Below are positions 33,766 through 43,331 of a stretch of DNA of 64,000 bases, piece after piece. Source of the DNA: Shewanella avicenniae (GTDB taxonomy: Bacteria > Pseudomonadota > Gammaproteobacteria > Enterobacterales > Shewanellaceae); the NCBI RefSeq assembly GCF_017354945.1, contig NZ_CP071503.1, positions 4,092,001 through 4,156,000 of the forward strand. Reading direction: 5' to 3'. Position numbers and translations under genes: made by a program. The notes under the pieces were generated by a model. The model had not been told where the DNA came from. It ran no database searches and saw only the letters and a list, made by a program, of their open reading frames with translations. How positions within the stretch are numbered: position 1 is the stretch's first letter; every line of letters begins with the position of its first letter.

Positions 33766-34794
33766 TCATTGAGGTGAAAAATCAACCATTATTTTATCAA
33801 ACAACAGACAAACATTTTCAACGCTAATTTTCTCCATTAAATGCTCGCCTTTGGCACGTTTGCCCCAAGGAATATCTTGGTCGGGAAACTGCTCCGCAAT
33901 CACTTGCTCATAAACGCTGGCGACATAATCGCGATAGAGATAAGGGCCGGTGCGACCGGGATTAGAATGGGCGTATAAACCTATGACAGGAGTGCCCTGA
34001 GTGACAGCCATATGCGCAGGGCCGGTGTCTGGCGCCAGCACAATCGTGGCCCGTTTTAGCACTGCCAGCAGCTGCACCAAGGAGGTTTGCCCGACCAGAT
34101 TGGTCAACTCAGATTGGCTATGTTTGATGATATTGGCCGCTAAATCTTTTTCTAATTGCGCAGGGCCTCCGCACAAATACACTTTAAAGCCTTTGGCCAC
34201 CGCATAATCTGCAACCGCAGCATAGCGCTCCGGCAACCAATTGCGTTCCGCTTTACTGGCGGCAGCGCATATCACCAAGGCTTTTTCATCACTCGGCAGT
34301 TGTTGCTCGGCAAACGCCATATCTGATTCTGGGATGGGAATATGCCACTGCGGCGTTAAATCCGTCACACCGATTTTTTCGGCAAACCCCATAAAACCTT
34401 CTAACACATGTGGTGTTGCGAGCGGCTTGACCCGTTCATTGGTTACTAGCCATTGTCCTTCTTTAGCGCGAGCGCGGTCAAAACCAATCCGCACCTTAGC
34501 CTTAATCATCCATGAAGCAATCGTCGCTCGAGCAGCGACTTGCATATGCAGCAGCACATCAAATTTACGCCCACCAAGTTTACGTTTCAGATCGCCGTAG
34601 CTCTTCCAGCCCAAAGATTTATCGAAGATGACAAAATCTACTCCCGGCAGATGCTTCAGCAGTTGATATTCCACCTTACCAATCACCCAAGTGATCGGCA
34701 GCTGCGGATATTGCCGCTGAATGGCCTGCACCATAGCAACTGCATGGCAAACATCACCAATCGCAGACAGACGCAGAATACAGAGAGATTTCAT
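33766..34794 (-). CDS. Glycosyltransferase family 9 (heptosyltransferase-like)
   Basis: A roughly 342-residue ADP-heptose:LPS heptosyltransferase-type protein. It starts CILRLSAIGDVCHAV, the family's N-terminal loop, and has APDTGPAHMA as the nucleotide-sugar site in the C-terminal half. It adds heptose or a similar sugar to the lipopolysaccharide core at the inner face of the inner membrane. ATGs at 34794 and 34815 are both possible; neither has a good ribosome-binding site. It is divergent from the Kdo kinase gene, which also acts on the core. Confidence 0.87.
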   Translation of the reverse strand: MKSLCILRLSAIGDVCHAVAMVQAIQRQYPQLPITWVIGKVEYQLLKHLPGVDFVIFDKSLGWKSYGDLKRKLGGRKFDVLLHMQVAARATIASWMIKAKVRIGFDRARAKEGQWLVTNERVKPLATPHVLEGFMGFAEKIGVTDLTPQWHIPIPESDMAFAEQQLPSDEKALVICAAASKAERNWLPERYAAVADYAVAKGFKVYLCGGPAQLEKDLAANIIKHSQSELTNLVGQTSLVQLLAVLKRATIVLAPDTGPAHMAVTQGTPVIGLYAHSNPGRTGPYLYRDYVASVYEQVIAEQFPDQDIPWGKRAKGEHLMEKISVENVCLLFDKIMVDFSPQ

Positions 34795-34900
34795 TTGGCT
34801 TGGGTCAAAACGCATCGGATTTATCAAGGCTTATTAAGTGCAAGGCTCAGATCTTAATGTAGAATGGCGTTAGGTGCTAACGCTTTAGATACTCATTAAG

Positions 34901-35632
34901 ATGCAGTTAAAAAAAACCGCCTACGGCCAAATCGCTTTTTGTCATGACACCCCCGCTGACATCAGCCCCGAATGGTTTACCGAAACCTTCTGGCGCCAGC
35001 AAAACGCGGTGGTAGGCAGCTCCAGTGGCCGCAATATCACTTGGTTTGTTGCGCACGATAGTGAACGTTGGGCACTGCGCCATTACTGGCGTGGCGGGTT
35101 AATTGCCAAACTGATCAAAGACGCTTATCCGTTTTCTAGTTACGAAAGCACACGCGCCTTTGCCGAGTTGCAACTGCTCGAACAGCTGTATGATGAAGGC
35201 TTTGCCGTACCTAAACCTATCGCCGCACAAGTGGTGCGCAGTGGGTTTGTGTATCGGGCTGATATTCTTACGAAACTTTTGCCGAATGCGCTGGACTTGG
35301 TGGGCTTGCTAGCAGAACGCGCATTAACCGATGCTGAGTGGCAAGCGCTGGGACAACTGATCGCCAAGTTCCACCAGCGTGGTGTATACCATGCGGATCT
35401 CAATGCGAAAAACATTCTGTTAAGCAATGGCCAGTTTTACCTGATTGATTTTGACCGCGGTGAACTGCGCGATGCCACGCCCGACTGGCAACGCAGCAAC
35501 ATGGAACGGTTACTGCGATCGTTTAGAAAAGAACATGGCAAACAGCCAACACTGGCGTTTGATGAACATTGTTGGCAGCATTTAGTTGCTGGCTACCAAC
35601 AAACTAATCCGATTGGGCTTGAGAATATCTAA
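34901..35632 (+). CDS. kdkA: 3-deoxy-D-manno-octulosonic acid kinase
   Basis: A 243-residue kinase of the KdkA family, which phosphorylates the 4-position of the Kdo residue on lipid A precursor. The catalytic loop HADLNAKNILL and the metal-binding LIDFDRGELR are present, giving a protein-kinase-like fold. A single phosphorylated Kdo in the core is known in Shewanella, Vibrio and Haemophilus, in agreement with the neighbouring waaA. The gene converges on waaA with a 47-bp gap. Confidence 0.92.
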   Translation: MQLKKTAYGQIAFCHDTPADISPEWFTETFWRQQNAVVGSSSGRNITWFVAHDSERWALRHYWRGGLIAKLIKDAYPFSSYESTRAFAELQLLEQLYDEGFAVPKPIAAQVVRSGFVYRADILTKLLPNALDLVGLLAERALTDAEWQALGQLIAKFHQRGVYHADLNAKNILLSNGQFYLIDFDRGELRDATPDWQRSNMERLLRSFRKEHGKQPTLAFDEHCWQHLVAGYQQTNPIGLENI

Positions 35633-35679
35633 TACCGAGCGGAATAAACTGCGCACGTTAGCTTTCACCTGCGAGTGCG

Positions 35680-36951
35680 CTACTCGTGCGTAATCTGATT
35701 CAGCAGCGGCGCAGCCACCGCAAATTGCCGAGCGAGCGTACCGCGATTAATCTCGACTACTTTTAAGCCCGCTTGGCCTGCGGCGGATTTTTGTTCAGCA
35801 TCACTCAACAAATTTATCGCAGCGCGAGCCATTGCTTCGCCATCCGCCACAATCTGCATTGCGCCCGCTTCTTGCAAAATGGTGCTGATCTCTAAAAAGT
35901 CACGATAGTTTGGCCCTTGCAGAATTGGTAATCCTAATGCTGCGGGTTCCAGCGGATTATGGCCGCCCATCACAATCAGCGAGCCACCAACGAAGGCTAA
36001 ATCACCACACGCATACCAACCGAGCATTTCGCCCATGGTGTCGCCGAGTAACACTTGCGTTGTTTTGATGACCGGTTGCTGCGCACTGCGACGCACGCAT
36101 TCGAAACCAGCGTCATTAATTGCGCTGGCGGAATTATCAAATTGCTCCGGATGGCGCGGCACCATAATGAGCAACGCATCAGGCCAGCGCTGCAAAATCT
36201 GCTGATGACACTCAAGCACCGCAGCAAACTCGCCGGGATGCACACTGCCTGCGACCCACACCGCCGAACGTTGCCAGTGCTGTTTTAACGCTTGATATGG
36301 CGCTAGTTGTGCGGCATCAAGGGTTAAATCGAACTTCAAACTGCCACAGATATGCACCCGCGGTTGTGGTACACCGAGGGATATAAAACGCTGCGCTTCT
36401 TCAGGAGTTTGCACCGCGATTAAATCGAGTTGCTTAAGCATCGGGCCGCTCAGCTTAGACCATTTTTCATAGCCAAGTGCCGATTTGGCGGACAAGCGCG
36501 CGTTAGCCAGCATGATGTTGGCGCCTCGCTGTTTGCTGTAATGCAGTAGATTTGGCCACAGCTCAGTTTCCATCACAATCAGCAACTTAGGCTGGATTTG
36601 GCGCAAAAAACGTTTGATACACAGCGGCAGATCAAACGGCAGATAACAGTGCTGCACGCTGTCGCCAAAGGCTTTGGTGACCAGCTTTGAGCCGGTAGGG
36701 CTAGTGGTGGTCACCGTGATAGACAGCTGCGGATACTGCTGTTTTATCTTTTTGATGAACGGAATGGCGGCTTGAGTTTCGCCCATTGATACGCTGTGGA
36801 TCAATACATCGCTGCGCTGCAATCGCGTCAAACCAAATCGCTCCGCCCAACGGCCGCGATAATCCGCGCTTTTGATCGCACGAATCGTTAAATAAATCAG
36901 CAATATTGGCGTAAGCAGGTACAATAAAAACGAGTAGCAAATGCGGTTCAT
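35680..36951 (-). CDS. waaA: 3-deoxy-D-manno-octulosonic acid transferase
   Basis: A 423-residue GT30 transferase that adds Kdo from CMP-Kdo to lipid IVA. An N-terminal hydrophobic anchor covers residues 4-22. The acceptor-domain motif SVSMGETQAA carries the catalytic Glu, ETELWPN follows in mid-protein, and GGHNPLEPA binds the nucleotide sugar in the C-terminal half. The start is the ATG at 36951; an in-frame TTG lies four codons upstream. Its presence beside a Kdo kinase suggests a mono-Kdo, phosphorylated inner core. Confidence 0.95.
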   Translation of the reverse strand: MNRICYSFLLYLLTPILLIYLTIRAIKSADYRGRWAERFGLTRLQRSDVLIHSVSMGETQAAIPFIKKIKQQYPQLSITVTTTSPTGSKLVTKAFGDSVQHCYLPFDLPLCIKRFLRQIQPKLLIVMETELWPNLLHYSKQRGANIMLANARLSAKSALGYEKWSKLSGPMLKQLDLIAVQTPEEAQRFISLGVPQPRVHICGSLKFDLTLDAAQLAPYQALKQHWQRSAVWVAGSVHPGEFAAVLECHQQILQRWPDALLIMVPRHPEQFDNSASAINDAGFECVRRSAQQPVIKTTQVLLGDTMGEMLGWYACGDLAFVGGSLIVMGGHNPLEPAALGLPILQGPNYRDFLEISTILQEAGAMQIVADGEAMARAAINLLSDAEQKSAAGQAGLKVVEINRGTLARQFAVAAPLLNQITHE

Positions 36952-37043
36952 GCGCGTTATCAATCAGGTTCACCACCAAAGCGGTAATGGTAACATAGAC
37001 GCGCGCACCACATAAGCAAGGCCCTATTGATTCAAGGATTGCC

Positions 37044-37685
37044 ATGAAAACCCGCGACCGTATCATTCAAGCGAGTATCCAGCTCTTTAACGAACACGGT
37101 GAACGCAGTACCACCACCAATCATATTGCCGCCCACTTGGGTATGAGCCCCGGCAACCTTTATTACCATTTTCGTAATAAAGAGGACATCATCCTCAGCA
37201 TTTTCCAGCAATATGAGCAGCACTTAGAATCGGCGTTTCAGCCCTATCACGATGAACCGCTGAACTTAGAGTTGCTAATCAAATACTTTGATGCGGTATT
37301 TTACGCGCTGTGGCAATTCCGCTTTATTTACGCCAACTTAGCCGACATTTTAAGCCGGGATGAACAACTAAAAGCACGCTATCTCAAGGTACAGACCCAG
37401 CTACAAAACCATGTTTGCGCGCTATTGACTCAGCTGTGTAACGATGGCTTTTTGAAAATTGAATCGGCCCATATTCCTGCACTGGCGGATACGGTAAAGA
37501 TGATTGTCAGTTTTTGGATCAGCTATCAACTCACCCAAACCACCATGAAAAGCATCACCAAAAGTGCCATTTATGATGGGGTACTTCGACTTTTGATGCT
37601 GTTTCGCGCCTATGCGACTCAAAACTCATTCGAGACGATTGACCGTATCGAACAACACTATCTTAGCCTTGCTCAAAGCAACTAA
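37044..37685 (+). CDS. TetR-family transcriptional regulator
   Basis: A 213-residue TetR regulator. The N-terminal helix-turn-helix is clear (IIQASIQLFNEHGERSTTTN, then MSPGNLYYHFRNKEDII), and the remaining 150 residues form an all-helical ligand domain of no obvious specificity. It is divergent from waaA across 92 bp. Target genes are unknown. Confidence 0.9.
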   Translation: MKTRDRIIQASIQLFNEHGERSTTTNHIAAHLGMSPGNLYYHFRNKEDIILSIFQQYEQHLESAFQPYHDEPLNLELLIKYFDAVFYALWQFRFIYANLADILSRDEQLKARYLKVQTQLQNHVCALLTQLCNDGFLKIESAHIPALADTVKMIVSFWISYQLTQTTMKSITKSAIYDGVLRLLMLFRAYATQNSFETIDRIEQHYLSLAQSN

Positions 37686-37798
37686 TTCACCAAAGTACCT
37701 TACCGCAAGCTGACAGCATCAGATTAGATTTTTTTATGAAATTCGCCGTAACGCACTAATCTTGCTAATAGCGCTACGGAGAGGCTAAAAATCGCTGT

Positions 37799-37830
37799 GG
37801 CGGCGGTTTAATTGGGGTTAAAATGCCGCC
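37799..37830 (+). repeat. Hairpin in the kbl leader
   Basis: GGCGGC (37799) pairs with GCCGCC (37825), and inner TTTAA/TTAAA arms extend it. It lies 40-70 bases before the kbl start with no T-run behind it. It may act in the mRNA leader or simply be a promoter-region repeat. Confidence 0.35.
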
Positions 37831-37869
37831 AATTCCACAAGTCAGCATTATCAAAAAGGGAGACTGAAC

Positions 37870-39063
37870 GTGGCATCTTCTGCATTCTACCAACAGATCC
37901 AACAACAACTCGAACAAACCAAAGCGGACGGTCTTTATAAAAGCGAACGCGTTATCGTATCGCCACAACAAACCGCCATTACCGTAAACGACGAAGAAGT
38001 GATTAACTTCTGCGCCAACAACTATCTAGGGTTAGCTAACCATCCAGCGCTGATTGAAGCGGCTAAACAAGGGCTTGATGATCATGGCTTTGGCATGGCA
38101 TCAGTGCGCTTTATTTGCGGCACTCAAGATATTCACAAACAGCTGGAAGCTAAGCTGTCTGCCTTTTTAGGTACCGAAGACACTATCCTGTACTCATCAT
38201 GCTTTGACGCTAACGGCGGTTTATTTGAAACACTGCTGAGCGCTGAAGACGCGATTATCTCTGACGCATTGAACCACGCTTCCATCATCGACGGCGTACG
38301 TTTATGTAAAGCCAAACGCTTCCGCTACGCCAACAACGATATGGCCGATTTAGAGCAACAACTGATTGCCGCCAAAGATGCTGGCGCGCGCCATATTTTG
38401 ATTGCCACTGACGGTGTGTTCTCAATGGACGGCGTGATTGCCAACCTCAAAGGTGTGTGCGATTTGGCTGATAAATACGGCGCACTGGTGATGGTGGATG
38501 ACTCTCACGCGGTGGGTTTTGTTGGCGACAAAGGCCGTGGCACTCACGAATATTGTGACGTGATGGATCGCGTAGACATCATCACCGGCACACTCGGCAA
38601 AGCCCTTGGTGGCGCGTCTGGCGGCTACACTTCTGGTAAAAAAGAGGTGATCGACTGGCTGCGTCAACGCTCACGTCCTTACTTATTTTCTAACTCGTTG
38701 GCGCCAGCAATCGTATCGGCCTCAATCAAGGTGTTAGAACTGCTAGAAGACGGCGCAGCACTGCGTAACCAACTGCGTGAAAACGCGAAATATTTCCGTG
38801 AGCAGATGTCCGCCGCAGGCTTTAACTTAGCCGGTGCGGATCACGCTATCGTGCCGGTGATGATTGGCGATGCCAAACTAGCGGGCGATTTTGCTAACAA
38901 ACTGCTCGAAGAAAACATCTACGTGATTGGCTTCTCGTTCCCGGTTGTACCACAAGGCCAAGCACGTATCCGTACCCAAATGTCGGCCGCGCACACTAAA
39001 GTGCAGCTGGACCGCGCCATTGCCGCCTTTACCCGTATCGGTAAAGAGATGGGCATTATCTAA
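37870..39063 (+). CDS. kbl: Glycine C-acetyltransferase (2-amino-3-ketobutyrate CoA ligase)
   Basis: A 397-residue PLP enzyme that splits 2-amino-3-ketobutyrate with CoA into glycine and acetyl-CoA, the second step of threonine degradation. Lys244 in TGTLGKALGG is the PLP lysine, at the position known for the E. coli enzyme, and DDSHAVGFVG holds the ring-binding Asp/His. The start is GTG with GGGAG upstream. It is followed 20 bases later by tdh, which provides its substrate. Confidence 0.97.
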   Translation: MASSAFYQQIQQQLEQTKADGLYKSERVIVSPQQTAITVNDEEVINFCANNYLGLANHPALIEAAKQGLDDHGFGMASVRFICGTQDIHKQLEAKLSAFLGTEDTILYSSCFDANGGLFETLLSAEDAIISDALNHASIIDGVRLCKAKRFRYANNDMADLEQQLIAAKDAGARHILIATDGVFSMDGVIANLKGVCDLADKYGALVMVDDSHAVGFVGDKGRGTHEYCDVMDRVDIITGTLGKALGGASGGYTSGKKEVIDWLRQRSRPYLFSNSLAPAIVSASIKVLELLEDGAALRNQLRENAKYFREQMSAAGFNLAGADHAIVPVMIGDAKLAGDFANKLLEENIYVIGFSFPVVPQGQARIRTQMSAAHTKVQLDRAIAAFTRIGKEMGII

Positions 39064-39083
39064 GGCGAGCATTGAGAGTCATC

Positions 39084-40109
39084 ATGAAAGCATTAAGCAA
39101 ATTAAAGCCTGAACAAGGCATCTGGATGGTCGATGTTGAAAAGCCGGAAATGGGCCCGAACGACCTGCTGATCAAAATTCGCAAAACCGCCATTTGTGGC
39201 ACCGATGTGCATATCTACAACTGGGACGAATGGTCACAAAACACCATTCCAGTACCTATGGTGGTTGGCCATGAATATGTCGGTGAAGTAGTCGGCGTGG
39301 GTAGCGAAGTTCGTGGTTTTAACATTGGCGATCGCGTTTCTGGTGAAGGCCACATCACTTGCGGCCACTGCCGTAACTGTCGCGCGGGTCGAACCCATTT
39401 GTGCCGCAACACCTTTGGTGTGGGGGTAAACCGCGAAGGTTGTTTTGCCGAATATCTGGTGATTCCAGCGTTCAACGCCTTCCGTATTCCAGATGACATC
39501 AGCGACGATTTAGCCTCTATCTTCGATCCATTCGGTAACGCAGTGCACACTGCGCTGTCGTTTGATCTAGTTGGCGAAGATGTGTTGATCACCGGCGCTG
39601 GCCCTATCGGCATTATGGCGGTGGCGATCTGTAAACACGTGGGCGCACGCCACGTGGTGATCACCGACGTGAACGAATACCGCTTAGATCTGGCGCGCAA
39701 AATGGGCGCGACCCGCGCGGTTAACGTCAGCAAAGACAACCTCAAAGACGTCATGAAAGAGCTGAAGATGACCGAAGGCTTTGACGTGGGCTTAGAGATG
39801 TCTGGTGTACCCTCTGCGTTCCACGCCATGCTGGACACCATGAACCATGGCGGCAAAATCGCCATGCTGGGGATTCCTGGCGGCCAAATGGCAATTGATT
39901 GGAGCAAGGTGATCTTTAAAGGCTTGGTCATCAAAGGTATTTACGGCCGTGAGATGTTTGAAACTTGGTACAAGATGGCCAGTTTGATCCAATCTGGCTT
40001 AGATATTTCACCCATTATCACCCACCACTTTGCGATTGATGACTTCCAAGCCGGCTTTGATGCCATGCGTTCTGGTCAATCAGGCAAGGTGATATTGAAC
40101 TGGGAATAA
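39084..40109 (+). CDS. tdh: L-threonine 3-dehydrogenase
   Basis: A 341-residue zinc-dependent alcohol dehydrogenase family member that oxidises L-threonine to 2-amino-3-ketobutyrate with NAD+. Cys38, His63 and Glu64 are catalytic zinc residues, Cys93, Cys96, Cys99 and Cys107 bind the structural zinc, and GAGPIG is the NAD loop. The ATG at 39084 gives exactly the E. coli length; an in-frame TTG lies four codons upstream. It forms an operon with kbl. Confidence 0.97.
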   Translation: MKALSKLKPEQGIWMVDVEKPEMGPNDLLIKIRKTAICGTDVHIYNWDEWSQNTIPVPMVVGHEYVGEVVGVGSEVRGFNIGDRVSGEGHITCGHCRNCRAGRTHLCRNTFGVGVNREGCFAEYLVIPAFNAFRIPDDISDDLASIFDPFGNAVHTALSFDLVGEDVLITGAGPIGIMAVAICKHVGARHVVITDVNEYRLDLARKMGATRAVNVSKDNLKDVMKELKMTEGFDVGLEMSGVPSAFHAMLDTMNHGGKIAMLGIPGGQMAIDWSKVIFKGLVIKGIYGREMFETWYKMASLIQSGLDISPIITHHFAIDDFQAGFDAMRSGQSGKVILNWE

Positions 40110-40147
40110 CCATCCCTATCAGACACACGTCTTTGCATCACCGCTTT

Positions 40148-40171
40148 GGGCACTGTACTCACGCAGTGCCC
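40148..40171 (+). other. Hairpin after tdh without T-run
   Basis: Eight-base arms GGGCACTG / CAGTGCCC with an eight-base loop, 39 bases past the tdh stop. No T tract follows, so intrinsic termination is doubtful; it may protect the 3' end of the kbl-tdh mRNA. Confidence 0.4.
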
Positions 40172-40181
40172 TCAGGCAAAA

Positions 40182-40197
40182 TGTGATCAGTATCAAC
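40182..40197. promoter_or_regulatory. Weak CRP-like site upstream of glpE
   Basis: TGTGA-N6-TCAAC, 8 of 10 core positions of the CRP consensus, about 80-95 bases before the glpE start. glp genes are CRP-controlled in E. coli, which makes this plausible but unproven. Confidence 0.3.
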
Positions 40198-40275
40198 AAC
40201 GACACCAACATATTGCTAGGATAACTGCTGGTAAGCATAAGGTTGTTAGGTGTGATTATTTTATCGGGCGAGACT

Positions 40276-40584
40276 ATGTCGACTTACAAGATCTTAAATA
40301 TTGCTGAGCTGAAACAACGTATGCAACAGGGTGAACGGTTGCAAATTATCGACATTCGCGATTCTGGCAGCTTCGAACAAGCGCATATTGCCGGTGCTCA
40401 GCGGGTTGGCAATGACAACATCAGCCAATTTATGGCGCAAGCCGATCTTGATGCGCCACTGGTGGTGGTGTGTTATCACGGTATTAGCAGCCAGAGCGCC
40501 GCAGAGTATCTGCATCAACACGGTTTTGAAGACGTTTACAGTCTTGCCGGTGGCTACACCGCTTGGGCAGCGGCGAATGCTTGA
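40276..40584 (+). CDS. glpE: Thiosulfate sulfurtransferase GlpE
   Basis: A 102-residue single-domain rhodanese, close to E. coli GlpE in length (108 residues) and with the active-site loop CYHGIS (Cys66). It moves sulfane sulfur from thiosulfate to thiophilic acceptors such as cyanide or thioredoxin. The ATG at 40276 is chosen because GGGCGAG precedes it and the upstream extension is not conserved in this family. It overlaps glpG by eight bases. The glpR and glpD genes found with it in E. coli are not in the window. Confidence 0.93.
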   Translation: MSTYKILNIAELKQRMQQGERLQIIDIRDSGSFEQAHIAGAQRVGNDNISQFMAQADLDAPLVVVCYHGISSQSAAEYLHQHGFEDVYSLAGGYTAWAAANA

Positions 40585-41407
40585 GATTGGTCGACTACCA
40601 TCCCAACGTGCCGCAATGGCACTGACCGATTATCTGAAAAGCCAAGGCATATCAACGCACATTGAGCACGCCGCCCAGGGCGTTATTATCTATGTCCTCA
40701 ATGAGCGCGATGCTGCGCAAGCTAAACGCGAATTCAATAACTTTATCCATAACCCGATGGATGGCAAATATCTGCAAGCCTCATGGGAAGTGGGCGATAG
40801 TAAAACTCAGCTCGATTACGGCGCGCCGGGATTACAGTTGCTCAGCCAACTGATCACAGGTGCAGGGCCAGTTACGCTGATTACCTTAATGGCATGCGTG
40901 GCAATTTATATTGTCATGCTGTTTGTGCCTGAGACTATCTTCAATGCGCTGTCGTTTTTCGGTGCCAGCAGCGACAGCCATTGGCAAATTTGGCGCCTAT
41001 TCACTCCAAGTTTGCTGCATTTTTCGCTGCTGCATATCGCCTTTAATATGCTGTGGTGGTGGTACCTTGGTGGCCGCATAGAAAACGCCCTCGGCAGCGG
41101 TCGCTTATTACTGCTGCTCATTGTCGCCGGCACGCTACCGAATATGGTGCAATTTTTCTTTAGTGGTCCCGATTTTGGCGGGCTCTCAGGTGTGGTCTAC
41201 GGCTTGATTGGCTACAGCTGGGTGATGAGCCAATGGGCGCCGCAACGCGGTTTAGTGCTGCAACCATCACTGATGGGCTTTATGTTGCTCTCCCTCGTGC
41301 TCGGTTTTAGTGGCGCGATGGGCGATAACATTGCCAACAGCGCCCACTTAGCGGGATTACTCGCCGGTTTGCTGCAAGGTTGGCTCGACAGTCGCCGCAA
41401 AAGTTAA
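40577..41407 (+). CDS. glpG: Rhomboid intramembrane serine protease
   Basis: A 276-residue rhomboid protease, the same length as E. coli GlpG. The N-terminal cytoplasmic domain (about residues 1-80) is followed by six membrane segments. Ser204 in GLSGVVYG and His257 in AHLAGLLAG are the catalytic dyad, and HIAFNMLWWW is the TM2 histidine/asparagine motif that stabilises the oxyanion. The frame is open further upstream within glpE, but the ATG at 40577 overlapping the glpE stop is the natural start. It cleaves transmembrane proteins of unknown identity. Confidence 0.96.
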   Translation: MLEIGRLPSQRAAMALTDYLKSQGISTHIEHAAQGVIIYVLNERDAAQAKREFNNFIHNPMDGKYLQASWEVGDSKTQLDYGAPGLQLLSQLITGAGPVTLITLMACVAIYIVMLFVPETIFNALSFFGASSDSHWQIWRLFTPSLLHFSLLHIAFNMLWWWYLGGRIENALGSGRLLLLLIVAGTLPNMVQFFFSGPDFGGLSGVVYGLIGYSWVMSQWAPQRGLVLQPSLMGFMLLSLVLGFSGAMGDNIANSAHLAGLLAGLLQGWLDSRRKS

Positions 41408-41523
41408 TCTCCCACGCTCTGTTCACAATGTTGAAACGATTCGCAACAGTTTTGCCGTAGTGATGCTTAGCGTCGCACGGCACAATGAGGCTCGATCAAT
41501 AAGAATAACGCCTGAAAGTTGCT

Positions 41524-43251
41524 ATGAAATCCTACGCTTACCTATTTGCACCACTACTCACATTGGCAGTCGCAGGTTGTGCCAGCAGCACCGACAAACC
41601 AACGCCCGAGAAACCGCTCTATACAGAGCTCACGAAAGAGTCCGGCGGCGATATGCCCGCCACTCAAAAAGAATTATTGTTCAAACACGCAGAATTGCAT
41701 TGGCAGGTATTTCCTGAAACCCAAACCATTGCAGGCCATGCGGTATTACGTTTTGCCGCTAAAGCGCCGCTTGAACAAATCTCGGTGGATCTAGACCGCG
41801 AATTATCAATCAGCCGCATCGACATTGATGGCAAACCGCTAGCAGCAGAGCAATGGAGCAATCCTGAAGGCCGCGTGTTTATCACCCTGCCACAAACGGT
41901 AGTTCAGGGTGCGGAATTTACGGTTGCAATTGATTACGCTGGTAAACCTCATCAAGCCAAACATGCGCCGTGGGACGGTGGTTTTGTGTGGAGCAAAACT
42001 CAAGATGGCCAACCGTGGATTGCTACTGCCGTGCAAGGCGAAGGCTGCGATCTGTTCTGGCCGTGCATCGACCAACCGATGGGCGAGCCGTTAGTCGCCG
42101 ATCTATTTATCAAAGTACCGGCACCGCTGGTCGCGCCATCCAATGGCAAATTGATTGATGTAATCGAACAAGATGGTTGGAATACCTATCATTGGCAAGT
42201 TCAGCAACCTAATACCTATGCCGTCGCACTCAATATCGGCCCGTACGAAGAGTTGCAAGCGGATTACCACAGTAAATACGGTCATCAATATTCGATGCAA
42301 TATTGGTATCTGAAAGGCGATAAACAAGATGCTAGTGTGCTGTTTCAAGAATTTCCCAAACAGTTGGAATTTTTTGAGCGTTACATCGGCCCTTACCCGT
42401 TTTGGCAAGACAAAATGGGCGTTGTGAATACACCGCATCTGGGCATGGAGCATCAAACTATCAACGCCTATGGTAACCATTACGCCAAAGGCGTGTTTGG
42501 TTACGACAGCTTGCTGCAACACGAACTGGCCCACGAGTGGTTTGGTAATCAGCTGACCAATGAAAACTGGGACGATTTCTGGCTGCATGAAAGTTTTGCC
42601 ACTTATATGCAACCACTTTATGCCGAGTATCTGCACGGCAAAATGGCCTATGACGCACAGCTTTACGGGCTACGTGCCAAAGTCACCAACAAAGCGCCAA
42701 TGGTATCGGGTAAGTCAAAAACCGAAGAAGGCGTTTACGATGAAAAACGCGGCCCGGGGCAAGACATCTACAATAAAGGCGCACTGATGCTACACACGCT
42801 GCGCAACTATCTCGGTGATGACAAATTCTTCCGTGCGGTGCGCGAGTTGGTGTATGGCACACAGGATCCGCAATCGGGCAACTTCAAGCCGATTTACAGC
42901 AACACTAAAACCTTTATTGCTATCGTCAATCGCATCAGCGGTGAAGATATGACAGGCTTCTTTAACACCTATCTGTACCAAGCCAAGTTGCCACAGCTAG
43001 TGAGTCAACGAGAAGGTGGTGTACTGAAAATACGTTGGCAGCAAACCACTGGCGAATTGACGCTACCAGTTGAAGTGTTGGTTGACGGTAAGCTGTTCAC
43101 GGTATCAATGCCTCACGGGCAAGGAGAGTTGGTCATTGGTGATGCCGATAGGATTCAACTTGACCCACAGCAAAAGCTGTTAAAAGACGAACCTTACTTT
43201 GCGCAATACCAAGCATGGATAAAGGCGCAAAAAGCGAAGGCAAAACCTTAA
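41524..43251 (+). CDS. M1-family zinc metallopeptidase, lipoprotein
   Basis: A 575-residue aminopeptidase-type protein with a lipoprotein signal (lipobox AVAGC, Cys19), so it is probably anchored facing the periplasm. HELAHEWFGN with the downstream ESFATY glutamate is the zinc site and LGMEHQT replaces the usual GAMEN exopeptidase motif. It lacks the long C-terminal helical domain of PepN. It likely releases N-terminal residues from peptides outside the cytoplasm. Confidence 0.92.
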   Translation: MKSYAYLFAPLLTLAVAGCASSTDKPTPEKPLYTELTKESGGDMPATQKELLFKHAELHWQVFPETQTIAGHAVLRFAAKAPLEQISVDLDRELSISRIDIDGKPLAAEQWSNPEGRVFITLPQTVVQGAEFTVAIDYAGKPHQAKHAPWDGGFVWSKTQDGQPWIATAVQGEGCDLFWPCIDQPMGEPLVADLFIKVPAPLVAPSNGKLIDVIEQDGWNTYHWQVQQPNTYAVALNIGPYEELQADYHSKYGHQYSMQYWYLKGDKQDASVLFQEFPKQLEFFERYIGPYPFWQDKMGVVNTPHLGMEHQTINAYGNHYAKGVFGYDSLLQHELAHEWFGNQLTNENWDDFWLHESFATYMQPLYAEYLHGKMAYDAQLYGLRAKVTNKAPMVSGKSKTEEGVYDEKRGPGQDIYNKGALMLHTLRNYLGDDKFFRAVRELVYGTQDPQSGNFKPIYSNTKTFIAIVNRISGEDMTGFFNTYLYQAKLPQLVSQREGGVLKIRWQQTTGELTLPVEVLVDGKLFTVSMPHGQGELVIGDADRIQLDPQQKLLKDEPYFAQYQAWIKAQKAKAKP

Positions 43252-43273
43252 CAGCCATATGAGAGGCAAAAAT

Positions 43274-43310
43274 AAAATGCCGCAAACGCTTCAGAATTTG
43301 CGGCATTTTT
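43274..43310. terminator. Bidirectional terminator between M1 peptidase and elbB genes
   Basis: A long stem with AAAATGCCGCAAA and its complement TTTGCGGCATTTT around a nine-base loop, flanked by A and T runs, between convergent genes. Confidence 0.85.
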
Positions 43311-43331
43311 AACAGCCAATATTTGCTGAAC

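Noticed and set aside
40331..41407. Longer frame for the rhomboid protease starting inside glpE
   Set aside because: The extra 82 codons are glpE sequence out of frame; the ATG at 40577 gives the exact length of E. coli GlpG.
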